Source of the DNA: Rutstroemia sp. NJR-2017a BVV2
Taxonomy: Eukaryota > Ascomycota > Leotiomycetes > Helotiales > Rutstroemiaceae
Length of the DNA stretch: 64,000 nt
Assembly (NCBI GenBank): GCA_002946415.1
Contig: NJPS01000062.1
Coordinates: 992,001 to 1,056,000 of the forward strand
Direction of reading: 5' to 3'
The translations under genes and the position numbers were made by a program. The notes beneath the pieces were generated by a model, which made no database searches, had not been told where the DNA came from, and worked only from the letters and a program-made list of their open reading frames with translations. This document shows positions 1 through 13,100 of the stretch, piece after piece (the first letter of the stretch is position 1; each line of letters starts with the position of its first letter).

Positions 1-1
1 T

Positions 2-1932
2 GTGATTAGGGAGAAGCCCAAGAAGACATGGACGAGCTATATCTGGGATACGCTGGACAAGACGCCTGAAGAAAGAAGATTTCTATTCAAACTTGATTTG
101 GCGGTGTTGACTTTTGCATCTCTGGGTAATTGCATCCTATACATCCACGACGACAGTCTCCTCCTAACCTCTGGCGCTTTAGGATACTTCATCAAGAACC
201 TGGATCAATCGAATATTAACAATGCCTTTGTTTCTGGAATGCAAGTATGTGAGAGCTTGAACTATGTGTATAGGCTGACCCAAATAACAGGAAAGAAGAT
301 CTGGGTCTGTACGGTAATCAACTGAACTACATGGTAGCTACGTGGACAGCCGGATATGTTATCGGAGAAATTCCGAGTAACATCATTCTCACTCGAGTCA
401 GGCCAGCAATATGGATTCCCACGATCGAGGTATGCGAAGTTATTCCATCTCTGGGTGCGAATTCGGAGACACTGATGCAAGCATAGGTTATATGGACTGT
501 CTTAACGATGTGCATGTCCCGGTGTAACAATGTATCCCAAGTTTATGCTCTGCGATTCCTCATTGGATTAGCAGAAAGTGGCTTCTACCCCGGAATGCAG
601 TATATCATTGGGTCTTGGTACAGAAAAGATGAATTGGCGAAGAGATCATGCATCTTCCATGCCACAGGAGCTCTCGGAACTATGTTCTCTGGGTATCTGA
701 TGGCTTCTGTGTACAATCTGAATGGTAATGGAGGACTCAGAGGCTGGCAATGGTGAGTTGCAAAAAACTTCTAAGCGTTCATCCGGATCAACCCTTGCTT
801 ACGTCGAAAGGCTTTTCATAATTGATGGAGTCATCTCTCTTCCAATAGCAATCGCTGGATACTTCATCCTGCCCGATGTCCCCGAGATCGCGAAGGCTTG
901 GTACTTTTCCAAAGAGGTTTGTGGTCCATCGCTCCTATGTTGACAACTGCTGATGATGAAATAGGAATTGGAGTATGGCAAGAAACGTATGGAGTTAGAA
1001 GGGCGAGAGCAGAGAAAGCCGTATACGAAAGCGAAGATAAAGAAGATCCTCTCTTCCTGGCACATCTATGCTCTCACGCTCCTATATGTGTATGAAGAAC
1101 GTTCCCATTTCTGGCTTGTGCTGATTGACATAGGGCATTCAACAATGGCGCTGCAGGAGCCACACCGGTGTTTGCACAGTATTTGAAAAGCTCCAAGCAC
1201 CCGAAATATACAGTCGGCCAAATCAACACGTATCCTACAGGCACGTCCGCTGTCCAGGTTGTGACGACTCTTACCTATGCCTGGGTTTCCGATGCTGTTC
1301 TCGATGGAAGTCGATGGCCTCCTATTGTTTTTGGCGGAATAATGAACATCATTTGTTACGTTTCCCTGGCGATCTGGAACATCCCGGAAGGTTGGAGATG
1401 GGCCTGTTACTATCTCATGGGTTCAGGATATGGTCTCTCGGGTCTTTGCATGGCGTAAGAACCTCTCCATACTCTCAAATCCTCATAAAGCTAATGGGTA
1501 TCTAGCTGGGCGCATGAGATATGTAACGAGGATAATGAAGAGAGAGCGATTGTGATAGCAACCATGAACGAGATGGCATATGTCTTGCAGGCTTGGCTTC
1601 CACTCATCGTTTGGCAACAAACCAGCGCTCCAAGGTATCAGAAGGGCTTTATTACGATCTCGGTATTGGCGGTTGTACTTATCTTGACAGCTTTCACAAT
1701 CAGATTTCTCTGGGCACGGGAGAAACGCCAGTAAGTTGATATATCCAGGAGTCCACGGAATGCCATATGCTGACGATCCCGTAGAAAGGCCAATGCCAAA
1801 TTAGCTGCGAGTTCGGTTGACCAAGGGGTTGATGAGGCAGATATAGTTATTGAAAGCAGCAACAAGGCGCATGATGTAGATGAGAGAGGAGGATCAATTA
1901 GGCGTGATCCCATCAAGTTTGACGAGCCATGA
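2..1932 (+). CDS. FEN2/Liz1-type MFS permease (5' partial)
   Basis: The 5' end lies outside the window. Exons are <2-125, 183-240, 291-429, 487-752, 811-916, 965-1089, 1134-1454, 1506-1730 and 1785-1932, giving 503 residues. The product resembles the allantoate/pantothenate (Dal5, Fen2, Liz1) branch of the anion:cation symporter MFS family: an acidic soluble N-terminus, then about 12 membrane helices, with family motifs such as [22 protein letters not shown] and [14 protein letters not shown]. It should import a small organic anion such as pantothenate or a ureide across the plasma membrane; the substrate cannot be told from sequence. Intron 2 (241-290) works only with a GC donor (GCAAGT), which restores the expected [13 protein letters not shown] at 245 would put the next exon out of frame. 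All other introns are GT-AG. Confidence in family is high, in substrate low. Confidence 0.9.
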
Positions 1933-2672
1933 TTTGGTTGTGTAAATAGCACTAGATTGAGTTCGAATGGCGTTCAATACAATTGGAAGAATAAAATCAA
2001 AATTGGCTTTGTTGCATATCGCATTGATTCGAGCCCTGAAGTCCAGGCAACAGGAGCGGAATTGATGCGCTGTTTAATCGTCTTTCAGGTGTCGAATTAG
2101 GTGTGAGGTTCCACGTCCTGAAGCCTGGAGAACGAGGTTCCCTTGCCGCAATGAATCGACGAGTATAGAATTTGTGAGAAGATCTCGACGTTGTCATTGC
2201 AGGCGACAGCGTAGACTTTTCACGCCAGCATTGGTTTGATAATGCGAATGCCGGCTGGCCTGAATCTCCCTCTCGACCTCGTCGTGTCGTCAACGAGATA
2301 TATTTCGTATTTGATGTGAAGTTCTAGAGCCGACTGCGCCACATATCAAGCCACATTTGAGGTGCAGGGGCTATCACTTACAAACAAATAATCTGTGATT
2401 TATAGCACGGCCACGACACTGACAGCAATGCAAAGCTTGTGCTCCGACTCTGCCGCAATTGAGATTTTTCACTGCGTATAGGAGCTGCGAACAGAGCCGT
2501 AAATTCTGGACGATTGTGTCAACGTGCAGACTCCTGAGGTCCAGAACGAGTGCAACGGGTCCCCCCACACTTCGTTTCACTAGAAGCAGTTGACACTCAC
2601 CAGACTTTTCTACACCTACACTGCTTGCTCACTCTAAACTGTTTGCTCTCCTCGATATACACCTTTCCCAAA
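1933..2672. other. Intergenic region upstream of peptidyl-tRNA hydrolase
   Basis: This holds the 3' flank of the permease gene and the promoter of the next gene. No coding stretch looks conserved. The last 70 bases are pyrimidine-rich, as expected for a fungal 5' leader. Confidence 0.5.
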
Positions 2673-3464
2673 ATGTCGGATCTGCGCCCACCACCGACAC
2701 CAGTCGCCATGATAATAGGCACAGCGATCGTCGCTTGTCTGAGTGGATACATGTTCGGGATTGCTTCTTCTCTCGGATTCTTCCCAATCCCATTCATGCC
2801 GCGTGCGCCAAAGGAACGAGGAATCGCCAACTACGATGATGAAGAGGAAAGCGAAGAGGAAGAGATCGATGCAGAGATATTAGATCATGCTCCAAACTGG
2901 GCAAATGGGTTCGAGGCTGACAAGAGAGACGGGCTGAGATTTGTCTCCAAGAAGCCGGCGGACAAGAAAAAGGACAGCGAGAAGCAGTTTGGCAGTACTA
3001 CAGCTGAGAAGGCAGATTGGGAAAACAGTGATGAGGAGTGCAAGATGGTTTTGGTTGTTAGGACAGATCTGGGAATGACTAAAGGTATGCTCATTCCACA
3101 TTCACTGTTTTCCAAAATTCATAAAAACAAAAGACTGACAGAAATTTCTGCTGTAGGAAAAATCGCTGCGCAATGCTCCCACGCGACACTTGCTTGTTAC
3201 AAGAACTTTCTCAGAAAAGATCCCAAATCTCAAATCCTTCGACGCTGGGAACGACAAGGTCAGGCGAAGGTCGCTCTGCAGGTGAAGTCTGAGGAAGACT
3301 TGAATGTTTTGGAAGCAAAGGCCTTGAGTCTAGGAGTTGTTGCAGAAATCATTGCGGATGCTGGCAGGACACAAATTGCGAGTGGAAGTCATACTGTATT
3401 GGGAATTGGTCCTGCGCCGAAAAGCGTTATTGACCAAATTACCGGATCATTAAAGTTGCTGTAG
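2673..3464 (+). CDS. PTH2: Peptidyl-tRNA hydrolase 2 (PTH2/Bit1 family)
   Basis: Exons are 2673-3084 and 3157-3464 (239 residues). The enzyme frees tRNA from stalled peptidyl-tRNA. An N-terminal membrane segment (about residues 12-33) and an acidic linker precede the catalytic domain, as in the membrane-anchored fungal and animal PTH2 forms linked to mitochondria. The domain starts with KMVLVVRTDLGMTKGK and continues with AAQCSHATLACYK and IADAGRTQIASGSHTVLGIGPAP, the PTH2 signature (family knowledge). The ATG at 2673 follows a CAAAATG context; the open frame upstream has no ATG. The 72-bp intron is a multiple of three and contains no stop, so an unspliced transcript would add 24 residues directly after the TKG of the active-site strand region. 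Confidence 0.93.
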   Translation: MSDLRPPPTPVAMIIGTAIVACLSGYMFGIASSLGFFPIPFMPRAPKERGIANYDDEEESEEEEIDAEILDHAPNWANGFEADKRDGLRFVSKKPADKKKDSEKQFGSTTAEKADWENSDEECKMVLVVRTDLGMTKGMLIPHSLFSKIHKNKRLTEISAVGKIAAQCSHATLACYKNFLRKDPKSQILRRWERQGQAKVALQVKSEEDLNVLEAKALSLGVVAEIIADAGRTQIASGSHTVLGIGPAPKSVIDQITGSLKLL

Positions 3465-4515
3465 GGGGCAAAGCAGAAGACGTCACAAAATGCATGGTTG
3501 GAGTTTGGAGCACAACGCCTACATAGCTTGATTGCTATACACCAAAAGTTCTTCATGATTCAATGCCGGATTATTTACTCGCCTCTGAGTTCCAAGTTTC
3601 CTCGCCGTTGCTCTAACCTTCAGTCTACTTGTGCTCACGACTGTCGTTCTTCAAACCCATGCTATGCTCCATAGCAGCTAGACTCTAAATACAGATGAAG
3701 ATGGGCGCCATCAGCACTTCACCATCAAGTGGATAGACATCCGTATCCTGACCATTCCCATCTGACAGACTGCCATAATATACTCGTTGAGCCGAGCAGA
3801 GCCACGATTTGTGATCTGCCTTTCGCAAATACCCGCATCAAAGACAGTAAATGCCATCAAAAGCCGCTCCTCGGTTACATGACTTCACGTAACTGCACAG
3901 CCTCACCCAAGGCCTCAGGGCCAGCTGCTTAAGATCACACGAGCGTGGCTTTCTCCTGGTATTCTTTGTCCAGCAATCCGCCTCGTAAGCTATCCCTTGT
4001 AGGCGTCCTTCGCCCGAGCCTTAGTTGCCAATTTTCACTTGAACAATGTCGACAAGGCGATTCCCAGTCGGCGTACACTGGTGAATCATATAAGTTAGCA
4101 GATGCATCTTCAAATACGTTCTTCCTTCATCACATGTCGGACAAGGAGAGGCAGTGCACCTCACGGCCTACAAATCAGCCAAACGGCGGGTACATGGATG
4201 ACGTTATGCTTGTCCAGCCAATCACAGGCGATATTATTCACAAAATTTTGGGGTGAAAAGGTCTCGTTATGTATTCCGATACCCAGGGTGTTGGCGGTCA
4301 AACAATTCTTTCTCCATAAATATATTTTAATATCCGGTCCCGAGATTTTGATTAGAGTTTTAGTTATACAGATATAAATATTTGACTTTGACCTTTTCTA
4401 GAATTTTGATATCTTCTTTGTTTTTTTTGAGACAATATATCGGTGACGTACATAAAATTGCGAGATCGGCCTGCGCAGCATCACATAGATTCGGCTCGAT
4501 TTGGATGAATGAAAT
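3465..4515. other. Intergenic, AT-rich toward 4.3-4.44 kb
   Basis: No convincing gene on either strand. The part from about 4310 to 4440 is clearly richer in A+T than its surroundings and precedes the start of the MFS gene at 4516. Confidence 0.5.
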
Positions 4516-6621
4516 ATGTCCGGGACCGGAAGTAGTTCTACAAATCTAGACCTACCAACTACAAGAGATAGACGCAAGAAGCCCTCAACCGAAGAAGAAC
4601 CCAACGAGGAAACTTCAATAGCAAGTAGTAGCGACGATGGGAGCTCCACATACGGCACCGTATCACACAGCGGCCGTGGGGACACCAATTACGCGCCCAT
4701 CAAATCGCACCAGGAGCAAACATACGAAAGGCAGCGCCGGCCCTCAATCATAGAAACAGAGAACAATGAAGAGTTGCAGATTGAGATACCCCCGGCTCTC
4801 CCAGTCCAAGCGGATAAGAAGGGACCGGTATCTTGGAGTAGCTTGCCGCATAAGGGACAATTGGCGATTTTGACTTGCGCGCGGCTTTCGGAACCGTTGG
4901 TGCAGACGAGTTTGAGGGTGAGTGTTACTGGAAATTTTCATGTCCCGGGAAAAGAGGCGAGAGGCACTGCTGCCTGCGAGAGAGAGAGCCAAGGGAGGGG
5001 ATACTATATGCTAACATTCTTCAGAGTTATCTATTCTACCAACTGAAGTCCTTCGACAAGTCACTCCCAGACTCGGTCATTGCATCCCAAGCTGGAATCC
5101 TACAAGGCTCCTTTGCTGCAGCGCAACTATGTACCGCGATGCTCTGGGGGCGATTTTCTGACCGAGGAGGTAGGAAGAGAGTTCTCCTGATAGGGTTATC
5201 CGGAACAGCATTCTCATGTCTGGGATTCGGGTTTGCGCAGAGCTTCTGGCAGGCGATGATCTTCCGGATGATTGGTGGGGCGCTCAACGGCAATGTGGGT
5301 GTAATGAGAACGATGATCAGTGAGATCGTTAGAGAAAAGAAGTATCAATCGAGAGCTTTCTTGCTTTTGCCGATGTGTTCGAATGTTGGACAGATTATTG
5401 GTCCAATATTAGGCGGTTTATTGGCCGATCCTGCGGGTAGTTATCCAAGTTTATTCGGAGGTATCAAGTGGTTAGAGAAATATCCATATGCAGCTCCGAA
5501 TCTGCTCAGTGCGATGTTCCTAACTTCTGCCTGTCTGATGGTCATCTTTGGCCTCGAAGAAGTAAGCTTAAAACCTCTCTGATCTAAACCGAGCAGTGTA
5601 CTGATAGCGACAGACGCACGAAATGTACGCCCACAAAGAAGACTGGGGAGTGAAAACCGGCCGAGAAATTCGACACTTCTTTCGCCGTCTACGACCAGTT
5701 CGATCCCACAAACACGAATATACGGCCATCTCCGATTCCGAGTCTGACGCTGGCTCCACACCCATCGTCGAACTAACTCCTAACACCCCCAAGTCTCCCA
5801 AGCGAGTCGCACCCCGCTACAAAACACGCCTTCCCTTCCGCCGCATCTTCACCTACAACGTAATCTGCACACTCATCTCGCACGCCCTCTTCGCCTTCTC
5901 TATGGGAACATTCAACAACATCTGGTATTCCTTCCTCAGCACCCCCGTCTACAACCCCTCTTCACCGGCATCCAACCTCCCCAAAAACTATACCCCCCAC
6001 CCCCCACTAACCTTCACCGGTGGACTTGGTCTCCCCCCGCGGGACGTCGGGCTCGCCAACTCCATCCTCGGCATGATCGGCATAACCATGCAACTCTTCC
6101 TCTACCCCCTCGTCAACGCCCGCCTAGGCACTATCCCCAGCTGGCGAATCTTCCTCTACCTCTTCCCGATCGCCTACACCCTCGCACCATTCCTCTCTCT
6201 CATTCCTTCCAGCAGCGCCCCTCCGGCGCACAAAAGCGGCACTCTAATCTGGGTCTCCCTAACCGCCGTGCTCACCATCCAAACCATTGCGCGCACGTTC
6301 GCCGGCCCCGCAACAACAATCATGATCAACAACTGCTCGCCGCATCCATCTGTGCTCGGCACGATCCACGGGATCGGACAAACGGCTTCGAGCGCGTCGC
6401 GTACCATCGGGCCGGCGCTGGGGGGCTACTTGTATGGATTTGGGCTGCGGGAGGGATATGTCGGTTTGGCGTTCTGGACGTTAGCGTGTATGGCTGTGAT
6501 TACGTGTGCGGCGAGCAATTTTGTGAGGGAGGGGGATGGGCATGAGATTTGGTTGGAAGGGGACGAGGAGGCGGAGGAGGAGGCGAGGGTTAAGAATAAG
6601 GCGTTGGGTTTTGATGTGTGA
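4516..6621 (+). CDS. MFS transporter, YCR023C/ZIFL-like
   Basis: Exons are 4516-4917, 5025-5561 and 5614-6621 (648 residues). A hydrophilic, Ser/Thr-rich N-terminal domain of about 115 residues precedes the first helix. The loop 2-3 signature GRFSDRGGRKRVLL and the motif C-like region around GQIIGPILGGLLADP place it in the drug:H+ antiporter-like/ZIFL-type MFS proteins common in fungi. A cytosolic loop of about 90 residues (rich in Ser and basic residues) separates the two six-helix halves; a long luminal loop follows the seventh helix. The C-terminus is acidic. Substrate is unknown. The second intron is 52 bp and its phase fits exactly (LEE/THEMYAHKED). The third exon is strongly C-biased at third positions, unlike the first two. 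Alternative: a yeast YCR023C-like vacuolar transporter. Confidence 0.9.
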
Positions 6622-7083
6622 AAAGACCGTGTGTTGATGTTGGTAATGCTTGGTTGGATATGAATAATGAATTAGATGACGTGAGTTTACATGAGAATAC
6701 AAAAGGCAACTTGGGTCATTTCGTTAGATATTTATAGACAGACGGATCGTCATAATGGGATAAAAGACGAAAATCTCGGACTGTATATTACAATACATAT
6801 ACATAGACATACAATATCTCTCGGTAATTGAGGTATCATGTATGAAGAAGCTTTCAACGCCAACTGGCTATATAATGTTACCGAAAAAATGATTCGTAAT
6901 CTGCCATGAGTTTATCGTCGCTCATATATTCATACAGACTTGATATACCAATCCCCTGCCCTGGTTTTTCTACCCACTATATATTCTACTAGCACTATGC
7001 ATTATCCTAATAATCCCCATACCCTCCTAACCCAACCTAACGCCATATCCATGTCCCTCCCCGTAACCGAACCACCTAGCTCC
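6622..7083. other. Convergent intergenic region
   Basis: Lies between the ends of two genes pointing toward each other. AT-rich, probably two 3' untranslated regions; no coding signal seen. Confidence 0.5.
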
Positions 7084-8775
7084 TCAAACAAATTGCCTCC
7101 CCACCGCCGGAACATTCTGCGTTGACTGGCCCGGCGCCCCATACATCTGCTGCTGTTGTGAGTGCATCTGATACTGTCCCCCGCCAGCATACGCCGGAGG
7201 CATTCCCGCATTCGCATTAGGATCCATACGGCCCAGATTAATATCACTTTGCCCGTAACCCTGTTCCTGCGCCTGTCTCCACGGCTCCGCCTGGTAACCC
7301 TCAGTTTCCGCAACAATCGCCTTGATCTTGTTGTTCTGCCTGCGCCTGAAGCCGAAGAAGAGGAACGGAGTCAGAATTATCACGACGAAGAGAGTGCAGG
7401 CTAGTAAAGCCCAGTTGTATTTGGAATTGTCTGCTAGAGGAAAGCCGCTGGGTTTGTGTTAGCAGGCGTGTAGCGTCGCTAGTTAGGGGGGGACAGAAAC
7501 ATACATAAATCCATTGATAATGCCAGCAGGAATGACAATTCGTCCGAGCCAGACGTGGACGGGTGCAAGCTTGGTTGTGGCGGAGGTCTTTTTGTAAATG
7601 CGATGATGCAGGAATCCGAGAACGAATTGAGCGATCATGGCAACGACGATGATCAGCCCAAAGATCTGATGTCCAGAGTTGAAGCTCTTCGTCTGCAGAA
7701 AGTATCAGTATATATTCCTCAACATCGATAGCACGGAACCAGAACTTGCCTTATTGTAAAGAGTCCCAAGCTTGAACCCCAAAGCAGCACCTACCAGCGC
7801 CACTGCCAGCGACACGGTCTGGTTGATAGCATGCCATTTGGGACTATTCAAGAACCTCAGAATGACGATTCCCAACGGCATCAGTCCCACAAACGCCAAT
7901 ATCATAAAAACAGCATGAGCCGCGCCCGTGAAATCGTGATCTGCATTCTCAGACACCTGACGCGTGCCCGTCGAGTCCTTCGTCGGTACATCCGGCACCC
8001 CCGCCACGCCCACCGCCTTCGTCAAATCCATTGTAAAGACACCATACGAATCGTGTCTCTGCACGCTTGCAGTCAGCAAATTCGACTTCAGCGTTCTCGG
8101 CGGACCGTTCGCCCAGATGAACGACTCTTTTGTGTTTTTCACATCGAGCGACCCTCCCTTCCACGACGTGCAGTTGAAACAGCGCACGTTCGCCGTCATG
8201 GTATTATTGCGGATGCCTGTGCCCGATTGCAGCTCGACTTTGATGTTCGCATGCGAGGGCTCGACGTGCCCGGAGACGGTGCGCGGACTGAGTGTGATGT
8301 TTTTATTCGAGGAGTCGGCGTACATCATGAACATCAGGGAGCCTTTCATCTCGTCCGAACCCAACCCAACAGACTGGCGCAAAATAAATCTCGTCAGCAA
8401 CAATTCTCGTCGTTGAATTTCCCCCCTTCACAAAGTAAACGAGCAACTTACGATCCACGAGCAACTGCTCGGCCCCGACATCGTAAAGTACAAATCATTA
8501 TTGCTATTCGACTCTGGTATATTGAGCGCAAAGGCCACACTATCATCATCCGCCACGAAACCCGAGGAAGCAACAGCAGACACAGCGATTGTGGTAGAAA
8601 GGAGCGAAACTTTGAGCAATAGTTGTCAGTATTATTCTCATATGAAGTAATTCTCGCACCAGAGCCCTGAAAAAAGAGCTTCTGGTCCCTGAAGATCTCC
8701 ACTAAATGAACGCGGGGTGCAGGGAGCTTTGTCCAACTTACCCGCTATCCTCAGCGCAAAATTGAGACGAACCAT
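7084..8775 (-). CDS. DOMON-cytochrome b561 membrane protein (CDH-cytochrome-like)
   Basis: Exons in coding order: 8775-8742, 8609-8452, 8373-7750, 7692-7505 and 7447-7084 (455 residues). A signal peptide (about residues 1-27) leads into a cellobiose-dehydrogenase cytochrome-like DOMON domain (about 28-200). Then come about five membrane helices of a b561 core with four candidate haem-ligand histidines in GAAHAVFMILAF, SPKWHAINQTV, NSGHQIFGL and APVHVWLGRIVIP. The C-terminal tail is rich in Gln, Gly and Pro and presumably cytosolic. By family knowledge such proteins pass electrons across a membrane between cytosolic and extracellular or luminal donors; the partner here is unknown. The intron at 7693-7749 has a GC donor (AAG/GCAAGT); the other three are GT-AG. 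The first coding exon is only 34 bases. Confidence 0.88.
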
Positions 8776-10110
8776 AACTTGTGTATTTTTGATCTTGCTC
8801 TGCGAGTACTTTGCTTTATTATATCGAGAGAAAGGAAGAAATGAAAGAGATTATACAGCAGTAACTAAAAAAGCCATCCAACAGAAAAGAAACCCTTCAT
8901 ATCATGTCCTGAGCCCTCTCCTCATATATCAACTCGCAACATCCCAAAACGGCACGAAAGCGCGAGTCTAAGCGCCAGGGACCTCTGTCTAACCTATCAG
9001 CGCCCTCGCCAGCTCTAACAACACACATTTAGCACCAGGGGGCATGAAGTCGCAGACCACGCATTGGGTCGAAGTATAAACCACGCCATGAATAGAATAT
9101 CACTCATGTCACTGCAATGCTAAAATACGAATGGTTTGATGGGAGGCAGTGCTGTTGGTTGGGTGATTATTGCTCAGCCCTGACACTCAGGAGGGAAGGC
9201 TAGCGACTGGAATGTCACTACATGACATATCCGAGCGATGCTATTCGATGACAATGAATGCTTGCGACAGCAGAGCAGAATGAGAAAAGGTTATTTCTGT
9301 GTACGACAGCGCTGTTCAGGGCAATCTAAGAATCATCATTTCTAGTAACTTACATGCGAGGGTTGTTGTCGCATTCTGGACTCTAAACCCAAAGACCGCT
9401 TTCACTCTTAGCATTCGTCCCTGTGAAATGAGGATACACATCGCATCGTTGTTGAATCTCCGAAGTCCTATCTGTGAACCAAAAGCCGACGCCACTTCTG
9501 GTGAAGTGATTATTACGGCATGTATCTCATTCTATCCGCCACAGGGAAGAGTCCTAAAACATCGCATGGAACGACCTGCGGGTAGCTATGTCTACCCGGT
9601 TTCCGAATTCTCGTTTGCATCTTTTCATCCTTTCAACAGTAACAACAAGATGTACAATTAGACGAAATGTGATTCACTCGAAGCCGATACGGATTACGCC
9701 CTATCCTTGGCAGTGGCTTCGTGCCTTTCCTTCTTTGGTGAAGTTTGCTGTTAATTTTGATTGGTGCTGCTTGCTCGCAGGTACAATTGGGTAGTACAAA
9801 AGTTATGGTGGCATGGCCAGAGGTCATCGTGAGAGCCTCGTTTTGCATAGCCGCGTTCAGATTTTCCTATCAGCTTTTTCTGGTTGATTTGCTTTCGAAG
9901 AATATAAAATTATGAATATAGAAGATTTGATCTCCATCGAAACAGCTCGCTCTCATCTTCTTGTATCTGGGTAAAGTTGTGCGGATCGGACACAGCCTTG
10001 TTCTACGTGCTTCGAACTTCTCTTCCAGCCTTATTACATTGTCAATTTATCCATACTCGAGATCTTTTCATCGATTATTCTACCTAGCCTCATCATCGTT
10101 ATTGATCGTT
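8776..10110. other. Divergent intergenic region, 1.3 kb
   Basis: Upstream of both the DOMON-b561 gene (minus) and the ankyrin gene (plus). I see no open frame with conserved-looking protein. Confidence 0.45.
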
Positions 10111-13100
10111 ATGGAAGTCGCTGGGTCGATAATCGGGGTTTTATCCCTTGGAATCACTCTTTGCGATGGCATTGTCACATATTGTCGTGCATGGAAAGAT
10201 CAAGACAAGGAGATAAGCTCTTTAACGACACTATGCGAAACCTCGAAGCAAATTCTTCAAGATATCGAGCAGCGCATCAAAGACAAACCAACCCTCGATC
10301 CTAGTGTGGTCGATAAAGTGAATGCTACGCTTCTAGCATGTACTAAGCACACCGAGGAAGTCCTTCGGCTCACCAGAAACTATTCAGCTGGCCCAGTACC
10401 CTCAACGGTGAAATTGAGAACTCGAGATTTATTGCAGCGATTGAAGTTTCCGTTTGAAAAGAAGACTCTTGAAGATTTGAAAAGTGTTATGATTGCATTC
10501 CGTGGAAATGTGGATACCACTATATCGGTGCTCCAGCTGTAAGTGGTACCTAATCTAGTCTCTACACTTGTCGGAGATGAGCTTTAGTGGCTCTATCTTC
10601 CCTTGTCGCTCTTGAAATGGCATATGTCAAGATAGCTAACTGTTGGAACTTGGAAGTGATCTCTCGCTAGCGACGAAAGAAGGTTTGGATGTCTTACGAG
10701 AAGACAACGACAGAAATCATTCGACAACAGTCAAAGAAATACAAGCAATGAGCAGGATAGTCAACTCGGTTCAGGCGGAAATAAGTCAGCAATTGCCTAT
10801 GTCGAGCGACAAGTTATATCAACAAATTCAAACCTCCGGAAAGTCAATCGAAACCACAGTTTCACGGTCATCCGACGCTGTTTCACATTTTATAAAGGCA
10901 GAGATAGACCAGAGATTTCCACTGCTAGAACAATCCGTGATTAGCTCTGTTACTCAAAATGGCGAAGAGCTGAAAAGCACAATGGAAGTCGTGGTGACCG
11001 CGTCAAACGCCGACATCAAGCATACGCTCGATATGTTAACAAAGCAGCAAACAGAATTCTTTGCATCAATGCGTTCCAGAATTCCGAGGAACCTCTACTC
11101 GGAAAGGGAGTATCTTGAATCTCCGTTATTTGCCCGTCAACTTCCTCGTTCGAAACGATTGAGAAAATCCGGCCAGTATCCATACGATGTAAAACTTGCA
11201 GGATGTACCTGCAGCCCGGATATTGGTCAGACCAACTTAGGGTCTTCTTTCAGATGGGGTTTCGGTAAGGAAAGTGAAAGGTTCGTCATACATGAACGAC
11301 GCTGCCCTTTGTGGTACAACTCCCAAGTAAATACAAAATGGCGGATCGACTTTCTCTTATATCGCCTCAGAATTTTTGGATCCTTAAGCACCACCAGCTC
11401 ACCACATACTCCTTTCTCTGGATGGAGTATCTCACCTAACCTCACCTGTCGAATGACAGTAGCGGATGATGCGCCTGCATTCAACATACTCAAGAAGTAC
11501 CGCTCCTCACCAGAACTATGGAGAAGTGACGACTGGACAACAAGCTGCATTCAAGAGCTGAGAGTTGTTTTTCAAAGTGGCCAAGGATCACCTCATGATA
11601 CACTAACAAAGGGATTCACTCTTATTGAGGTTAGTAACTTTTTCTTGCTTTCTATAATTTATTTCACCAGCTAAGTAGATCGATAATAGAGAGCATTTCA
11701 ACTTTTTAGTATGAATACTGAATCCGAAACTTATGCTCTTTGGCATCTTACGCGGGAGCTTCTTGGAATGGGTGTGAAAGTCAGCCTAGACAATAAAATG
11801 AACGTTGGATGGTGTTTAGAAAATTTATTGAATCCGTATAATTCCTCGCCATTTCACTGTTATAGCTCGCGCTAATTACGTTCAGAGCTCCAAGAATGGC
11901 ATTTTATAGGCAGATATTCACTTGCTACTTTGACGAGTTCAGGCCTCATGTTAACACTGTCCTAGATTTCCTTTCCTGGTTTGCGAATCACGATATAGAA
12001 CTACCATGCCTTCTACAACCTTCCGGTGATGGCTACTGGGCGGAGGCACAACCATGGCATGGATTTCGGTATGTTCTGGCCGCTTTGCTGTCGAGCGAAG
12101 ACTTCAGCACAGGTGCGTTCTGTGAATTTTATTTCTATGACAGCTAGTAGAAGCTCGCAGATAACTATAGGCACTCAAAATTAAGCGTGTGAGGCTTTAT
12201 GTTTCGAGTGGTGGTAATGATATTATCCTTTGGTCATTTCGGCTCTACTTTTTTCTAATTTCAGCCTCAGTTTTCCAATCGGTGTTTGCTGACCCATAGG
12301 ACCATAATAGCAACTGAATGCGGTGCTTTGTCGAAGGCAGTGCTACGGCGAGACATAAATGCCGTAGAAAACATTTTAGCCAACAAGCCCCAATATCTTG
12401 GGACGGAGAGGAATATCTTTGGACATAGTGCAGTTCACCTCGCCATCGGATGGCCGGAAGGCCTTGAGGTCCTGTTAAAAGCCGCCGACGAGGCTTTTCT
12501 ACACCGAGATATTGCCCCAGTTACCTATTCTAAAAGTAGTACACCACTCGACTATGCTATTGCCTTTGGCTGTACGAAATCAATTCGATTACTTTTCGAA
12601 GCGAATACTGCTTTTGACTTCACATGGAACCTTTTCATCGGGACCGCCTCATTTACTAAAGAAGTCAGTGAAGTTGTTTCGCATATTGTAGTCGCAAGGC
12701 TCTACCAATTATTCGAATTTGCTGTGGAAAAGTTACCATCAGCGACAATATCTTCGCTTGGGATAACTTGCTTTGAATTGTTTCATTTGAAAACTAGGGC
12801 GTTGTTAGGATACCTTGAAGGAGAATACATCCAAATTCCACGAAAGTTTAGTACTAGCTACCATTATAGTTCCTTCTGGTTGGAATATGGTGGTCTTTAT
12901 CATCAAAGAATTATTTCGGCCGAAACAGCTATGGTCTTCTTCAAGGCCGGATTCAAAGATGTCGACTCTGAAGTTGAAGGGATTACACCCATCATGAATT
13001 TAGATTCCCGGTCCTATGGTAACCATTCATTTTCGCGTTGTTTCCGCATTGTTGAATTCTTCGTTCAACAGGGCGCTCGGTTGGATCGTCTGGTTCCACT

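Noticed and set aside
7831..8622. 264-codon plus-strand frame rich in Arg and His
   Set aside because: Antisense shadow of the DOMON-b561 exons, which splice correctly on the minus strand.
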